From assembly GCA_020809705.1 (NCBI GenBank), contig CP085825.1, positions 1,860,001 through 1,924,000 of the forward strand: a DNA stretch of 64,000 nucleotides. Direction: 5' to 3'. Source of the stretch: Calonectria ilicicola (Eukaryota; Ascomycota; Sordariomycetes; Hypocreales; Nectriaceae). Shown here one piece after another: positions 1 through 10,721 of this stretch (the first letter of the stretch is position 1; each line of letters begins with the position of its first letter). The translations under genes and the position numbers were made by a program. The notes beneath the pieces were generated by a model, which was not told the DNA's origin, made no database searches, and was given only the letters and a program-made list of their open reading frames with translations.

Positions 1-1
1 T

Positions 2-472
2 GGGCGCATGTTGAGGGGAACGAATCGGATATTAGATGGCTTTTACGCCATGAGTCTCGTCGCATACCGCAAGGGAAATTTGACGGACGCTGAGAAGATA
101 TTGCTTCAGTACACGGCCCGGGAACGTGCTGCACTGTGTGACAACATTTGTCATGCATTTGAGGTTCTGGCTAGCTCGATGATGCTAGAGTATCCGCTCT
201 CTGATGCAACGTTGAGCATTGTAGTGGCGCGAGAAAACCTGCTGGCGAAAATATTCCAACTTCGTAAGGAGTATTCTGCTCGTTCGCTAAATGAAGCTGG
301 GGGCAGCAGTAGCGGACCTTTTGGCATCACGGTGGAGGAGAAGGATTATGCGGTGCTTTATGCCTATGCTCTGGTCACAGGCCAGGTTGCGGAAGAGTTG
401 CAGAAATTAAGCAACGAGGTCAGATCATTGGTTGGTGTTGATGATACAGACTCGCGTTTTTTTCAGGGATAG
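2..472 (+). CDS. C-terminal fragment of an unidentified protein
   Basis: The reading frame is open from the left edge of the window and ends at a TAG at 470-472, so the gene begins outside the window. About 156 residues are visible. The first two thirds look alpha-helical, rich in Ala, Leu, Glu and Arg. A Gly/Ser-rich turn follows, then a second helical stretch and a short acidic tail. I see no catalytic motif, membrane segment or targeting signal, and I do not recognise the family. An internal ATG at 8 lies in the open frame and need not be the true start. The TCGG-N5-CCGA sites at 793 and 832 lie downstream of this gene and are better assigned to the P450 that follows. Confidence 0.55.
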   Translation, partial: GRMLRGTNRILDGFYAMSLVAYRKGNLTDAEKILLQYTARERAALCDNICHAFEVLASSMMLEYPLSDATLSIVVARENLLAKIFQLRKEYSARSLNEAGGSSSGPFGITVEEKDYAVLYAYALVTGQVAEELQKLSNEVRSLVGVDDTDSRFFQG

Positions 473-792
473 TAAGACCAATAGGTGAGCTAATCCATAG
501 CAGAACCCCGTAATTTTTATTCTATTCATTATTTCTTCGTTTCATAATGATATCACAATAACTGAAGGACATTTTTTGACATATCAAAATCCGTTTCCAT
601 TTCCATAGCTGAGTCCATATTGCTCCGTTGCTCATCATAATAGGTGGCCGATTTGGCCTTGGTTCATACAAGAGCACTCATGGTAGACCAGATCGGTATA
701 CCTCAGCCCAATACAGGCTATCGAGATCACCCACTACGTATCGCACCATCAATGCTTACTCGATGTACACTAGAGTTTCGAAAAACTTGCGG

Positions 793-805
793 TCGGACCC
801 ACCGA
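793..805. promoter_or_regulatory. TCGG-N5-CCGA palindrome, P450-1 promoter, distal copy
   Basis: The sequence is TCGG-ACCCA-CCGA, an inverted CGG repeat spaced by five bases. This is the layout bound by dimeric Zn2Cys6 regulators. It ends about 230 bases upstream of the P450-1 start codon and is one of nine exact copies in the left part of the window. Confidence 0.75.
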
Positions 806-831
806 AAATGCTTTCGAGGGAATCAATGAAA

Positions 832-844
832 TCGGCACTACCGA
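832..844. promoter_or_regulatory. TCGG-N5-CCGA palindrome, P450-1 promoter, proximal copy
   Basis: The sequence is TCGG-CACTA-CCGA, 39 bases downstream of the first copy and about 190 bases upstream of the P450-1 ATG. Two full sites about four helical turns apart would suit strong or cooperative activation. Confidence 0.75.
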
Positions 845-1036
845 CCGAGCCCGTATCTTATCAAGCTAGCAGGCGCCCTACGTCAAATAGGAAAAAAAAG
901 GCGGCTGCGGGGAGCGAAGATCGGAAACCCGTTTTGGGAGTTGGAACACTGCAGTGCACTTTGCCCCCTCATTTATTAACAAGCTGAATAAACAACGTAT
1001 GCTTGCTTCAGTTCAAGCATCTCGATCACGCCCAAA

Positions 1037-2838
1037 ATGGCTTCATTATTGGTCGCTGCCCTGGTCATTTTCTTGGTCTTCTTCTTGGTCCATTCCTTTT
1101 TCCTTGATCCTCTCTTTCTCAGCCCACTGAGCCAAGTGCCGGGACCCAAAGCATTTGCCCTGACAAAATGGCGACTTGCTTACGAGGATTGGAGAGGTAC
1201 CCGTACCCGTACCATCAACGAATTGCATGACAAATACGGCCCTGCTGTCCGCGTTGGTCCAAGCGAAGTGTCTTTCAACAGTTTATCCGCGTTACGAACC
1301 ATCTACGGACCTGGTAGCGGATATGGAAGAACAAGCTTTTACCGCATGTTTGACGTGTACGGCAAACAAAATTTGTTTACATTTTACTCTCCAAATGAGC
1401 ATGGTCAACGGAAAAAGCTCTTGTCCCATGCCTACTCCAAATCTGCTATGCTCAAGGAGCCAATGACAAGCATGGTCGAGGAAAAGACCAAGAAGTACAT
1501 GGATCTTATTGAATCAGAACCTGAGCACATTAGTGAAATCTTCAATACGCTACACTACTACTCGTTAGACAATATCACACAGTTCTTATACGGGAAGTAC
1601 GGGTCAACATCCGCAATGGAAGGCTCCAAGGCCCACCGCGCATTGATTGGCGATATTCTGGACCCAGCTCGCCGGAGATTGTCGTGGTTCGCAGTTCATT
1701 TACCAGGATTTACCAAGTGGTTGTATACTCGTACGAATTTGATGGAGAAGATAGTGAAGCCGATGTTGCCCATGCAAAAGCCTGCAACTTACACAGGTAT
1801 CCGGGCATTCGCGCTCCAAGCATACGGGCGATTTCGGTCCGAGATGCAACTTCTAACCAAGGAGAAATCACAATATCCATCAGACGGTAAGACACTACTA
1901 CACCGGTGTCGGATTCAAGAAATGAATAGACACTAACGTTCGCTTAATGTCCAGACGGGGCCATCATCAATAGTCTCTGGAAACACCATCACACCCAAAA
2001 AGCAGACGGAATGGATGACAATGAACAAGCATCTGAGCTGGCCGACCATTTTCTCGCTGGCATTGATACTACCAGTGACAGTCTAATGTTTCTAATCTGG
2101 TCTCTCTCTCAACCTAAGAATAGGGTGTTCCAGGAAAAATTGACACAAGAAATCGCAAATATCCCATCAGAATCACTCAACAAGTACGGCTTCCCAAAAG
2201 CCACTGAGAGCGACAAGTGCACTTACCTCAATGCCGTTATCAAAGAAACGTTAAGGCTCTATGCACCTTTGTCTGCTTCTGAACCGCGGTCGATTCCCGT
2301 TGATTCGACAGTTGATGGCTATAAAATCCCTGCATGGACCACAGTGGGAATGGCCCCATATTCTCTCCACCGCAATTCGGACGTCTTTACGGACCCATTG
2401 ACCTTCAATCCGGAGCGGTGGCTGGGTGCTCAGACAACCGAAATGAATCGGTGGTTCTGGGCCTTTTCAAGTGGAGGCAGAATGTGCATCGGCATGCAGT
2501 AAGTTCAAGTTACTCTACGATTTTCTCGACGCATTTCGGCTGCTTGCCTAATATAGGGTAGCTGTTGCTCCTGTGGCGAATAATGTAGCTAATGGACCAA
2601 GTCTGGCAATGGCAGAGATGACGACACTTGCTGCGGCGATATATCAAAAATACCAGACTTCAATTGCTCCTGGATTTGAGGGCGTTTCGCCTGGAATTAC
2701 TGCCCGGTTTGAAGTTTTCTCTGATGAAAGATTCCCCAAGATGCAAGTGAGTATCACCATTGTCCAATAGCATGCTGGATAATGTTAATTCGAACGTCAT
2801 AGGAACACACTTGTCTCATAAAATTTGAAGCGATCTAG
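1037..2838 (+). CDS. cytochrome P450 monooxygenase (P450-1)
   Basis: This is a microsomal haem-thiolate monooxygenase of about 524 residues. The inferred exons are 1037-1886, 1955-2498, 2602-2746 and 2803-2838. The N-terminus is a hydrophobic anchor of about 25 residues followed by a proline hinge (QVPGPK). The I-helix reads LAGIDTTSD, the K-helix ExxR is ETLR, the PERW element is present, and the haem loop is FSSGGRMCIG with its cysteine ligand. The third intron is placed at 2499-2601 because this gives the usual CIGMHLAMAEMT continuation. A shorter intron would insert about 15 odd residues after the haem cysteine. The family belongs to fungal P450s of secondary or xenobiotic metabolism, and its substrate cannot be read from sequence. 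Two TCGG-N5-CCGA sites in its promoter place it in the candidate regulon although it lies 20 kb from the amine oxidase block. Confidence 0.92.
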
Positions 2839-3962
2839 CGTAGTGGAGACTGAGAATCATAGTTGAGGCCGCAGCGGGGACGGTTGAGATTCGAGATTGA
2901 TGAACCGCAGAATCATGAATCAGAGTCCTCCCTGGGGGTTTTCCAACGGCAATTGGACTACATTATCTCTGAAATGAAGTACAAAATCAGCATGTGAATT
3001 AGTCCACAGAAAAAAAAACTACACACACTGAAATATGAATACCAATATTGGCCATGAAAAGATTTTGGAGGATGCCCAAGTAATCACAGGATTTGGCAAC
3101 ACGGAATGAACCGCGCACATACGAAACGCGGTACCGCAAGTCTCGGCCTAATGTCTTGGCTTTGACGAAAACCAATCTCCTTTGGCCCACATATGAACTT
3201 TTCTTTGTCAAGGAATTCCATGGCTCTGCTGCGAGGCCGACGTTGCCAGGGCGAGAAAAACTCTGCTAGTCAAAAATTTTCAGAGGCTGGCGGTAAGCGA
3301 GGCGGACCGAGACCCACTATTCTCAGTATAAAATACCATGAATCCCGCCGCAGTTTGGGATTTTTCTCTTTCTTCTTCACGTCGACAATACTTCAGTATG
3401 TTTACCCCTACTGGTAGCAATCCAAAGCAATCTCTGTCTGAGCTTTTCAAGGGCTCTGACTGAGTTTGCCTTGGCTTGAGACCATCACATTACTGCCCTT
3501 CAACACACGCTAACCCATGATGCAGGAGAATCATTTCTATAGTATTCGACCTTCTCTTGGTTCCCTAAAAGAGCCACAGATCCCACCCTGGTTGATGAGT
3601 GTATATCCTCGACACCCTAGAGTGAATACCTTGGTCCTCTCGCTCTGTCCGCAAGGATGGCGGTACCGTCTTGCACGTTGCTGTATAGAGAGTTGCTTTC
3701 CCTCTTGATGATCTCGACCCCGTTTGCGGTCTTGCCTTCGGGCGCGCGCTCGGGGTGGGTGTCGATGGATGTCTGACAGGCGTTTCTTTTTTCCTTTTTC
3801 ATTGCGGTCTGGGCATGCCCTGGACGTGAGGAAGAAGACGATGGCACATGCCTCAGTTTGTGGGAGCAATAGCTGCTATCATTTACATTTTTCTAGAACT
3901 AGATTTGAGATAACGAATCCAACCTCGGGTGTCTGTAAAAGGCCAATTGCCTGTAGTCTAGA
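2839..3962. other. intergenic region without a recognised gene
   Basis: This 1.1-kb gap lies between the 3' ends of P450-1 and the convergent barrel-protein gene. A TATAAAA-like element near 3327 precedes an ATG at about 3349 that opens only 26 codons with no recognisable features. Longer frames around 3517-3966 overlap on both strands and have atypical composition. I see no supported gene. Confidence 0.5.
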
Positions 3963-4803
3963 TTAATGCGTGATTGATGGTACCACCGGATAATTAGGAA
4001 TAGACCGCTCAGAGCCCCCTGCAGCTCTAGACTTGGGCAACCACAATGTTAAAAACAAGCTGGCGCGATCCAAAAGGACCTGCGCATCCAGGGTTGCTGG
4101 AAAGTGGTGACCCAAGGATGGTTGTCTTTCTACTGCCTCTAAAGAGCTTCTTGCGCTGGCGAGACTATCACCTTTGACCTTTGCAAATCCAAGCTGGATA
4201 GCAATCATTTTTTCTTTAGGGTGGTACAGTAACCAGAATGAGACGGCGCCTTGCGCCTTTGCAGCGGCTTTCAGATCTGGGTACGCTTCGCGTAGGGCTG
4301 CTTCGGCGTTGGCGTTAGTACATTTCCATCGCTGAAAGCGACCGACAGCGTGCTCCTCCAGAGGCGCAAAATTGACCGCTCCGATCACATCCCAGGTCCA
4401 GCGAGACACAGATTCGAACAATGGCTGACTCCAAAATTTCGTCTTTGGTTCTCCAACTTCAAACTCCTCCGACGTCCAATGCTCGTAGCCGTCTGCGTCC
4501 TCACGAGTATCGAAAAGGTAGGCGCCGCCTGTAAGGATTTGGCCCGTCACTGCATCAAAACGATACGGAAGATATTTTAGATACATCCCAGGTCTTTTGT
4601 CCATGGCCTGGCTGCCTAGATATTGCTCATTGATCAAGCCTTGCAAAGGCACGCCAGTCCCTGCTATGTTGATTTCTGTCGTGAAGGCGGCCTTGGCTTG
4701 GATTTCTCCAACCTCGTAGCCGAGGATGGTTTCGTTGAATTTAGCGCCTATTTTCCATTATTAGAAACAAATCATCGGCATGATGTTTTCCCGACATACA
4801 CAT
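3963..4803 (-). CDS. conserved fungal protein, probably dimeric alpha/beta-barrel fold
   Basis: The model has a four-base first coding exon (4803-4800, ATGT), an intron at 4799-4748 (donor GTATGT, branch CTAAT, acceptor TAG) and a long second exon, giving about 262 residues. The start was chosen because this intron restores the frame MCAKFNETILGYEVGEIQ, and because a TATAAA box lies about 75 bases upstream at about 4875-4880. There is no signal peptide or membrane segment. The middle (about residues 50-120) contains GGAYLFDTREDADGYEHW and resembles the ferredoxin-like repeats of YdhR/Dabb-type small enzymes. A second similar repeat may follow around residues 140-200. The function is unknown. 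Relatives of this fold act as small monooxygenases, cyclases or stabilisers in biosynthetic clusters. Its promoter lacks the TCGG-N5-CCGA palindrome. Confidence 0.75.
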
Positions 4804-5547
4804 TTGGTCCTTGGGATTTGAGTGTGGTCGAATAAACTTTGGATCTCAGTCCGAGACTGTCCACAGACACAGCTTTATACAACTGGAGCAGGCGACTAGG
4901 TTCAACAGCATGACTCGTCCCAGTTAAATAATTTATGGCACTAACAAAATTATTTTCTATGGTACTACAAATAGACTCTTGGTCAGCATACAAATGGGCT
5001 GAGTTTGTGGGAGGAGGACGGCTACTTCCATTAGTCGGTGCAATGATAAAGAATCCGATGCAGCTGAGAGAACTAAAGAGGACAATTCTGCACTACGACG
5101 GAACTTTCCCTCACATGGCTAATCTAAAAAGTGGCCGATTCGCCGTTCGAAACGGCGCCAAATTTTGTCTTGTCAGCTGAGTGAGACACTTGGCTGAGCG
5201 GGCGCATTTTGGCTCGACCTAAATGGGCTACCCACCAATAACTAAGTCTGGACCGCAAGTGCTGACACCTGGGCAAGGCATTCCAACAAAATAGGAATGG
5301 AATGGTACCGTTTGCTCTCTTCTTTTTTTAAGAATTGTGCTGCTGAGAAGTTTTACAGTATCTTACCAACCGAACGCTTTACCACAGGTATCATCATTCA
5401 CAATTCATGAAGTAGAAAGAAAGCAACAACAATAGTAGCTACACGTATCCAAATTTAGTCTGATGTCCTTAGAGTAATTATGTTCACATAGTCACTTCAG
5501 TAGCGCAATTATGGGCTTCCGTGCAATTCCTTTAGTATCGCGGGGAA
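4804..5547. other. intergenic region with one perfect inverted repeat
   Basis: This 744-base gap holds the promoter of the barrel-protein gene. A TATA box lies on the minus strand at about 4875-4880. A 7-base perfect inverted repeat with a 3-base spacer (CGCCGTT-CGA-AACGGCG) lies at 5141-5157, about 340 bases upstream of the start. The rest is AT-rich with no supported gene. Confidence 0.55.
5141..5157. repeat. short perfect inverted repeat CGCCGTT-CGA-AACGGCG
   Basis: Both 7-base arms match perfectly around a 3-base spacer. The arms contain CCG and CGG in everted order, unlike the TCGG-N5-CCGA sites elsewhere. It stands out in AT-rich surroundings upstream of the barrel-protein gene and could be a regulator site. 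Confidence 0.45.
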
Positions 5548-6888
5548 TTAGACCAGAGGCTTCTTGCCGTAAATCGAACATCTAATTTAGGTATGATTAG
5601 TATCCCAGGTTGGGTGAATTAAATTCCATCACGAATAAACTTACATGGGCCAGTAAGCATGAATTCTTGTGTCATTCAGGTCTTTTCTCACATCGGTGAG
5701 GAAGAGATTGACCTCCTCAAGAGACCAGCCGAGAGCCCTCGTGAATGGTGCCAATGTCGCACCCTCCAAACCCGCACCAGTGTTGACATTGTTCCAAGAA
5801 CCAAGCTCCTTATATTTCTGTTCCTTTGGCCATCGGTTTATTGGCCACTTGAATCGGCTGTCGACAATCTCTGTGAAGCCTGCCTTGGCCATGTGCACCT
5901 TCATCTGGTCAAACTCAATGAAAGGCCTGCCCAGTTTTATTGCTGCTTGATTTAGAAGATTACACCATTTGGAAATCGAATGATTCGGCGTCAGACTGCC
6001 ATCATCAGAAGACATAGAGGAGGAGACCTCTTGTATTTCAACGTAACCTCCCGGTGTAAGGTTACTACACCCATCAGCTTAATTGAGAAAAATGCACTGT
6101 GAAGCTTAACAGTAGAGCTTTACTCACTCATATATGTTTTTAAAGTAAACGTCCCAATCCTTGACGCTAAAATTCATCATTCTGCTGTGAATATAGTCGA
6201 ATGGCTCAGAGTAGACCCACGGTTCCTCGATATCGTCTACAACGAACTTAACATTAGGAGGATTGCTAATCACGTTAGCTCATTTGAGAAAATAAGCCTT
6301 GAGTTTTTAATCTTACAAGTCAGGTTGACTTGGGGATAGGTCGATTCCGATGACCTTTATGCCTGTTAGCATGTCCACTGAAATATCTCACATTGCAGCG
6401 TACTTCACACTCTGGATGCTCATCTGCAAAGTCCACGGCCCAAATACCAGTTCCAGTACCCACATCAAGTACCCGCTTGACCTTGGATCCTGGGCGGCCT
6501 GGAGGGGCAAGTCCGAGTAAATGGTCGAAGGTAAGGAGACACAAATGGTGTTGCAAGTCTGATTGTAGTTAGCATAGGTGGATGACGTCCAAATATCAGC
6601 CCATACCTAGCCTTTCGTTTTCCATTTGATCATTCGGAAGGTTATACTCTTCACCCACGGTCAGATTCCTAAGGCATAGAGACCTGGGCAGGAAAAAAAC
6701 ACCCACTCCCATCTTTGTAGCTGTGGTAGGTTCTTCCGTTCTCGCGTCGATACTCCATGATGGAGCTTGATATACTTTGGGTTGATGACGCTACACCCTG
6801 ATACATCCGGAATAGTTAGTAAACCTCGGGAGCTTTATTCATATTTATAAAATACATACATCTCCAAAAGACAAGTCCCGGTCAACAT
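5548..6888 (-). CDS. LaeA-like SAM-dependent methyltransferase
   Basis: This is a class I SAM-dependent methyltransferase of the LaeA/UMTA group, about 324 residues in eight exons: 6888-6856, 6797-6703, 6668-6607, 6558-6404, 6354-6317, 6265-6128, 6064-5645 and 5581-5548. The N-terminal signature EYRRENGRTYHSYKDG is followed by LPNDQ and a DLQHH helix. Motif I is VLDVGTGTGIWAVDFADEHP and the acidic loop is GIDLSPSQP. PPNVKFVVDDIEEPW and LTPGGYVEIQE follow, and the C-terminus is IYGKKPLV. All landmarks of the family are present, so it looks functional. LaeA itself is a nuclear regulator of secondary metabolism, but most paralogues have unknown substrates. The first exon (MLTGTCLLEMY) is the least certain part. 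Its promoter lacks the palindrome found at the amine oxidase block. Confidence 0.88.
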
Positions 6889-7750
6889 TGGAGACCTGAG
6901 GCAGAGGTCAATTGGTTTACTTTAAGGAAAAACGATTATGGAACCTCTTCATCAGGCAACAAAACAGGGTTTTCGTTAAGTTGAGCCATACTTTTGTGTG
7001 AAGAACGTATGGGAATAGTTGATGAAACAAAGAGGCGCTGTGATATTTGGGAGGAATTTGCAATGAGAGCTGGGCTCTACCCCTCATCGAAGAATGTGTG
7101 TCGATTTTATTACTGCACAGCCTTTGGTATTTGGTCTCGCAGCGAACCAATAATAAACTGTGTGATATGCATGTTGGTTGCTAAGGACCAACGCTATGTT
7201 TTAGGGACCTGCATGGGCTGGTTAGCTTCATTTTCGCATTTTATTTCCTGCTTGCGGGTGGAAAACAGATAATTGAAATACATTAGGATACATTTGATAA
7301 CTGCTATACTAATAAGGCCTTCATAATCCGTTTTTGGAAGTTCAGAAGACACCTCTCGGAGACCTTTTTTGATGGAGGTCAGGGGCTCGAGGCGGGACGG
7401 CCCGTGGTGGGCAGGCAAGGAACGGGGCATGCATGCAACGTTATTGAGTATTATTGGACCGTATATCTAAAATGAGTACTAGGGAAATTTCCTCGTGTGA
7501 GTGGTTTGTGTGAATGCTGATCTCGCATGTGGAGCAAGTTGGACTGGCGAGAAACGTGGCGGCATCCGTGTGACTCAGCGGGAAGTGAGACTAGCAGTTA
7601 GCCGGTTAGGCGTTTTAAAATAGCTAGAATATTGGTAACTTTTAGCCATGATCAAAATAGCAACAAAAAAAGGCGGTGTGAATGAACGTATGCCTTCAAT
7701 TTTGTTGTAATTCATGAGATAGCAGGTATGCTACTAGTCTGATATGCTAT
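6889..7750. other. intergenic region without a recognised gene
   Basis: This 862-base gap separates the methyltransferase start from the 3' end of the first regulator. It contains a small GC-rich patch at about 7389-7406 including CGGG-ACGG-CCCG, but no TCGG-N5-CCGA palindrome. Frames on the minus strand at 6917-7150 and 7194-7430 have no recognisable features. Confidence 0.5.
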
Positions 7751-10087
7751 CTATTCATGTCCTAAAACAACCTCCCCTTCGCCTGGCGAGGAACGTAAAT
7801 CTTTATATCGTCTGGATATCTCTGCTATCATCCGCCGGATTTTCTTGGCTGCTGAAAATTTGACCCCCAACGTATCGAATAGTTCAATCGCCAGATCAAG
7901 GTCATCGATGGCCCTCGTTTCTTTTAGGACAGCGATCAGATTATCAGGTTGGGCAGTGATTGAATAGATTAGGGATAGTGTTGAGGTGAATATAGACAGG
8001 AGATTGAGCCAATTGTAAGCAAACCGACGTTGTCGATGCATATTGAATGCCTGACGGAGAGACATGGATGCAGCATCCTCGAGGATTTTTACTCGGTTGC
8101 GATCCATGACCGGAAACAATGGGGACGGGCGATAGATCATTGCTAGGTGGGTATAGTAGTTGAAATCGTACCAGCCGGTGGATAAATGTGGTACTTGATT
8201 GTCAATATCTGGAAGTGGGAATGGCATGTTGCGACGCCATTCTAGGAGCTCCCTGTGGAGCGACTGAAGTATTTTTTCCCGCTTTTCCTCGTTCAAATTA
8301 GCTGCGTGGCGATTGGAGTAGACTTGTCTGGCGATTTTCCCCGCAAGAGTTCTGAGTGCGAGAATATGGAGTGGGACGGCCATGAGAGATGGGTTTAGGG
8401 AATTGTGGGGTTGTATGCCATCGGGTCCAATGTATTCATCGTCTGCATCTGCAAATGGCTGCATTTTCTTGTTAGTGAACGCATCATTTTAGAGGTGGAA
8501 AATATCGTTCCACTCACCAGAACGTCGATATCATCATCATGCAGAGCAAACGGACGACCTAAAGAAATTGATACTACGCTTCAAGTAAGTTAGACGAGAA
8601 ATGTTCAAAAGGGAAAAGAGAGAAATTTTGTTTGCTCCAAAGAAAATAAAGTTAGGGGAAGGAGAAAATTACCGATCCATCATGTAAATAGAGTAAAACA
8701 CCCGCTTGCGCCGTTGTTCCACATCTACGGGTACACCGATATATGATGATGAGGTGTGAAGCCCCATACCCAAGGCTAGTCGAGCAGCTAAGCCAACTAA
8801 GAACCAGGTATCTAGATATTGGTTAGGATATGTAATAAATTATCCATTAGAAAGTAACTCACTGGGACCTAGCTGGTTAAAGAAAGAATATGAAACCTGC
8901 AACATGATGACCTCTAACGCGGCCTAATATATCATTAGCAAAGTGTTGCCACTGAATGCACTGCTTTGGGTTTACCAATTCGCCATATGCCATTGCCGGT
9001 TCAAAGTACTCGAGAGCTTTGTTATAATATACCCTGGATTCTGATTCTTCCATCAATGATACAGAGGAATATGCCGTCGAGCCAATCGCAAGGACCATCC
9101 AGATTCTAAAGAAGCACAAAGGAGACTGCGATGCAAGATCCTGGGGGTTTTCTTTGACACGTTGGAGTGTCTGCATAAATTCATCCTTTTGAAGTATAGG
9201 ATAAAGTGTATGTGAATGTGCAAAGTAGAAATCGACCAAGCGGCTTATGTGCGATTCATCAGTTGGCAAATTCAAGCTGGCCATTGCCTCATCTGGCTCT
9301 ATTATGTCTGACAAGAAGACGTCGCCAAATAAAATTGGATGAATAGATACAGATTCGCTCAAACTGGTGAATAATGTAGAATTTATTAGGTCCGATGGCG
9401 AGTTAAAGTCCAGTAGGGGAGGCCCACTTCCATTCTCAGGGTCGTCGCTAAAGACAAAGTCGGCTTTGTCTGGTGTCAGTCGCCGAAGAACGGTCTGTGT
9501 GAGTCTAGCGAATGAAAGGCCTGAAGTTGATCCAAGATGACGGTCTGCAGTAGCCTCAAGCGATAGCGTCTTGAGCTCTTCGACGAATGATGGAGGTGGT
9601 TCTTGAAGAATTGAGTTCATTGGCGGTTCCTGGGGAAAATCGGGGAGATTGTCTGCGATGCTTGGCTCGTTTGCTACTGGCAGGACTCCACATTCTTCAT
9701 TTGGTACGCCTAGATCTGCTAAAGTGGGTTCGACAAAAGTCTGGCTGTTGGATGCCATGTCTGCATCTGCGGGAGGTGAAATCTGCGCCTCCACAGGCCT
9801 CCGATTTTCCATTTCCTCAATTTTTCTCTCCAAACTGCGGACGTAGCTTTGAAAGAGTTAGCGTGGGAGAAAAAAAAAGACTCTCGCAAATATAGCGAGG
9901 CGGATGTAAGAGCAGCGTACGCGATGGGATATGATGCAGTTTGGCTGTCATCATCAAGGAAGCTGCACTTCACCCGAGCCGTCTGACAATTCCGACATGA
10001 CGGCAGCCCTCGGTCGCACCTCTTCTTCCTCTTGTGGCATCGCGCGCACGATAACCTGGCTTTCGCAGCGGCTAAGTGAGATGTCAT
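7751..10087 (-). CDS. Zn2Cys6 transcription factor with fungal-specific TF domain (TF1)
   Basis: This nuclear regulator is about 671 residues in six exons: 10087-9921, 9846-8976, 8923-8863, 8809-8671 (approximate), 8578-8518 and 8467-7751. The N-terminal zinc cluster has cysteines at about 14, 17, 24, 31, 34 and 41 (CX2CX6CX6CX2CX6C). A short coiled-coil linker follows (YVRSLERKIEEMENRR), which is typical of proteins binding CGG inverted repeats as dimers. The middle region contains the fungal_trans fold, including LVGLAARLALGMGLH, RRKRVFYSIYMMDR and SLGRPFAL. It sits between regulon members and is my preferred candidate for the protein that reads TCGG-N5-CCGA. That link is inference. Its own promoter has no copy of the site, which would fit constitutive expression with inducer-dependent activation. 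Confidence 0.9.
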
Positions 10088-10721
10088 GATGGCTTAGATT
10101 GGCCATGCACAATATGTGTGGAAGGGAGGGGAAGGATGTGCGCTGAGAGATTATTGCCCTCTAGACTTTATCACCTGTCATCGTTATCTGGCCGCATGTT
10201 GGTGCTTGATAGCTTATGCCCCCTGAAACTGGGGGGTCCCTTGCCTGTCCCAGCCAGTATTAGTGCTGAATCGATCTTGCTTCCCCGCCTTTCTCCCCGC
10301 ATCGTGCTGCGTGTTATCCCGGGCTGAACGGCCCTCGGATGCTAGATGTATTGGAGTCTACCAGCATAGCATTCCTTGTAGATCGGTATTTTTTAGCCTA
10401 TTACAAATTACAAGAATCGGACTGGATGTGTGCAGAGTGCCAATCATGGCCCAAGGCCATCCCCTGTTGCAATGGTTGGCGTAGGAAGCATTGACTCCCT
10501 TTTAGACACATTTTTTTATTATAGTGAATAACACGATAAGGTTTCCCTTTTACAATTGGCTCGTTTGGCACTTCTATATTATTCCTATGAATTGAAAGCT
10601 CGTCGTTGTATGATTGAACCCAAGTGACACAGATTTGAGCAAGCTTGCAAGCCCCGCTGTGCCAATCCCTTCATGGCCGGAATCGGCCTCCGGTTACAAC
10701 CCCCATCCATCCATCCATATT
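10088..10721. other. intergenic region, TF1 promoter
   Basis: This 634-base gap lies upstream of TF1 and downstream of the RidA-family gene. It holds a TCGG-CCT-CCGG element near 10682 (spacing three) and GC-rich patches around 10230-10340. There is no exact TCGG-N5-CCGA site and no supported coding exon. Confidence 0.5.

Larger units (their letters stand above)
473..1036. other. intergenic region, promoter of P450-1
   Basis: This 564-base gap separates the fragment at the left edge from the first P450. It is AT-rich near 510-600. Two exact TCGG-N5-CCGA palindromes lie at 793-805 and 832-844. A shorter-spaced relative, TCGG-AAAC-CCG, lies at about 923. No convincing coding exon is seen. Confidence 0.7.

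Noticed and set aside
2499..2601. A 15-residue insertion after the haem cysteine of P450-1
   Set aside because: Extending the intron to the acceptor CAAG at 2601 removes it and gives the standard helix sequence after the cysteine.
4730..4803. Apparent frameshift or programmed +1 shift at the start of the barrel-protein gene
   Set aside because: A canonical 52-base intron after a four-base first coding exon restores the frame, so no frameshift is needed.
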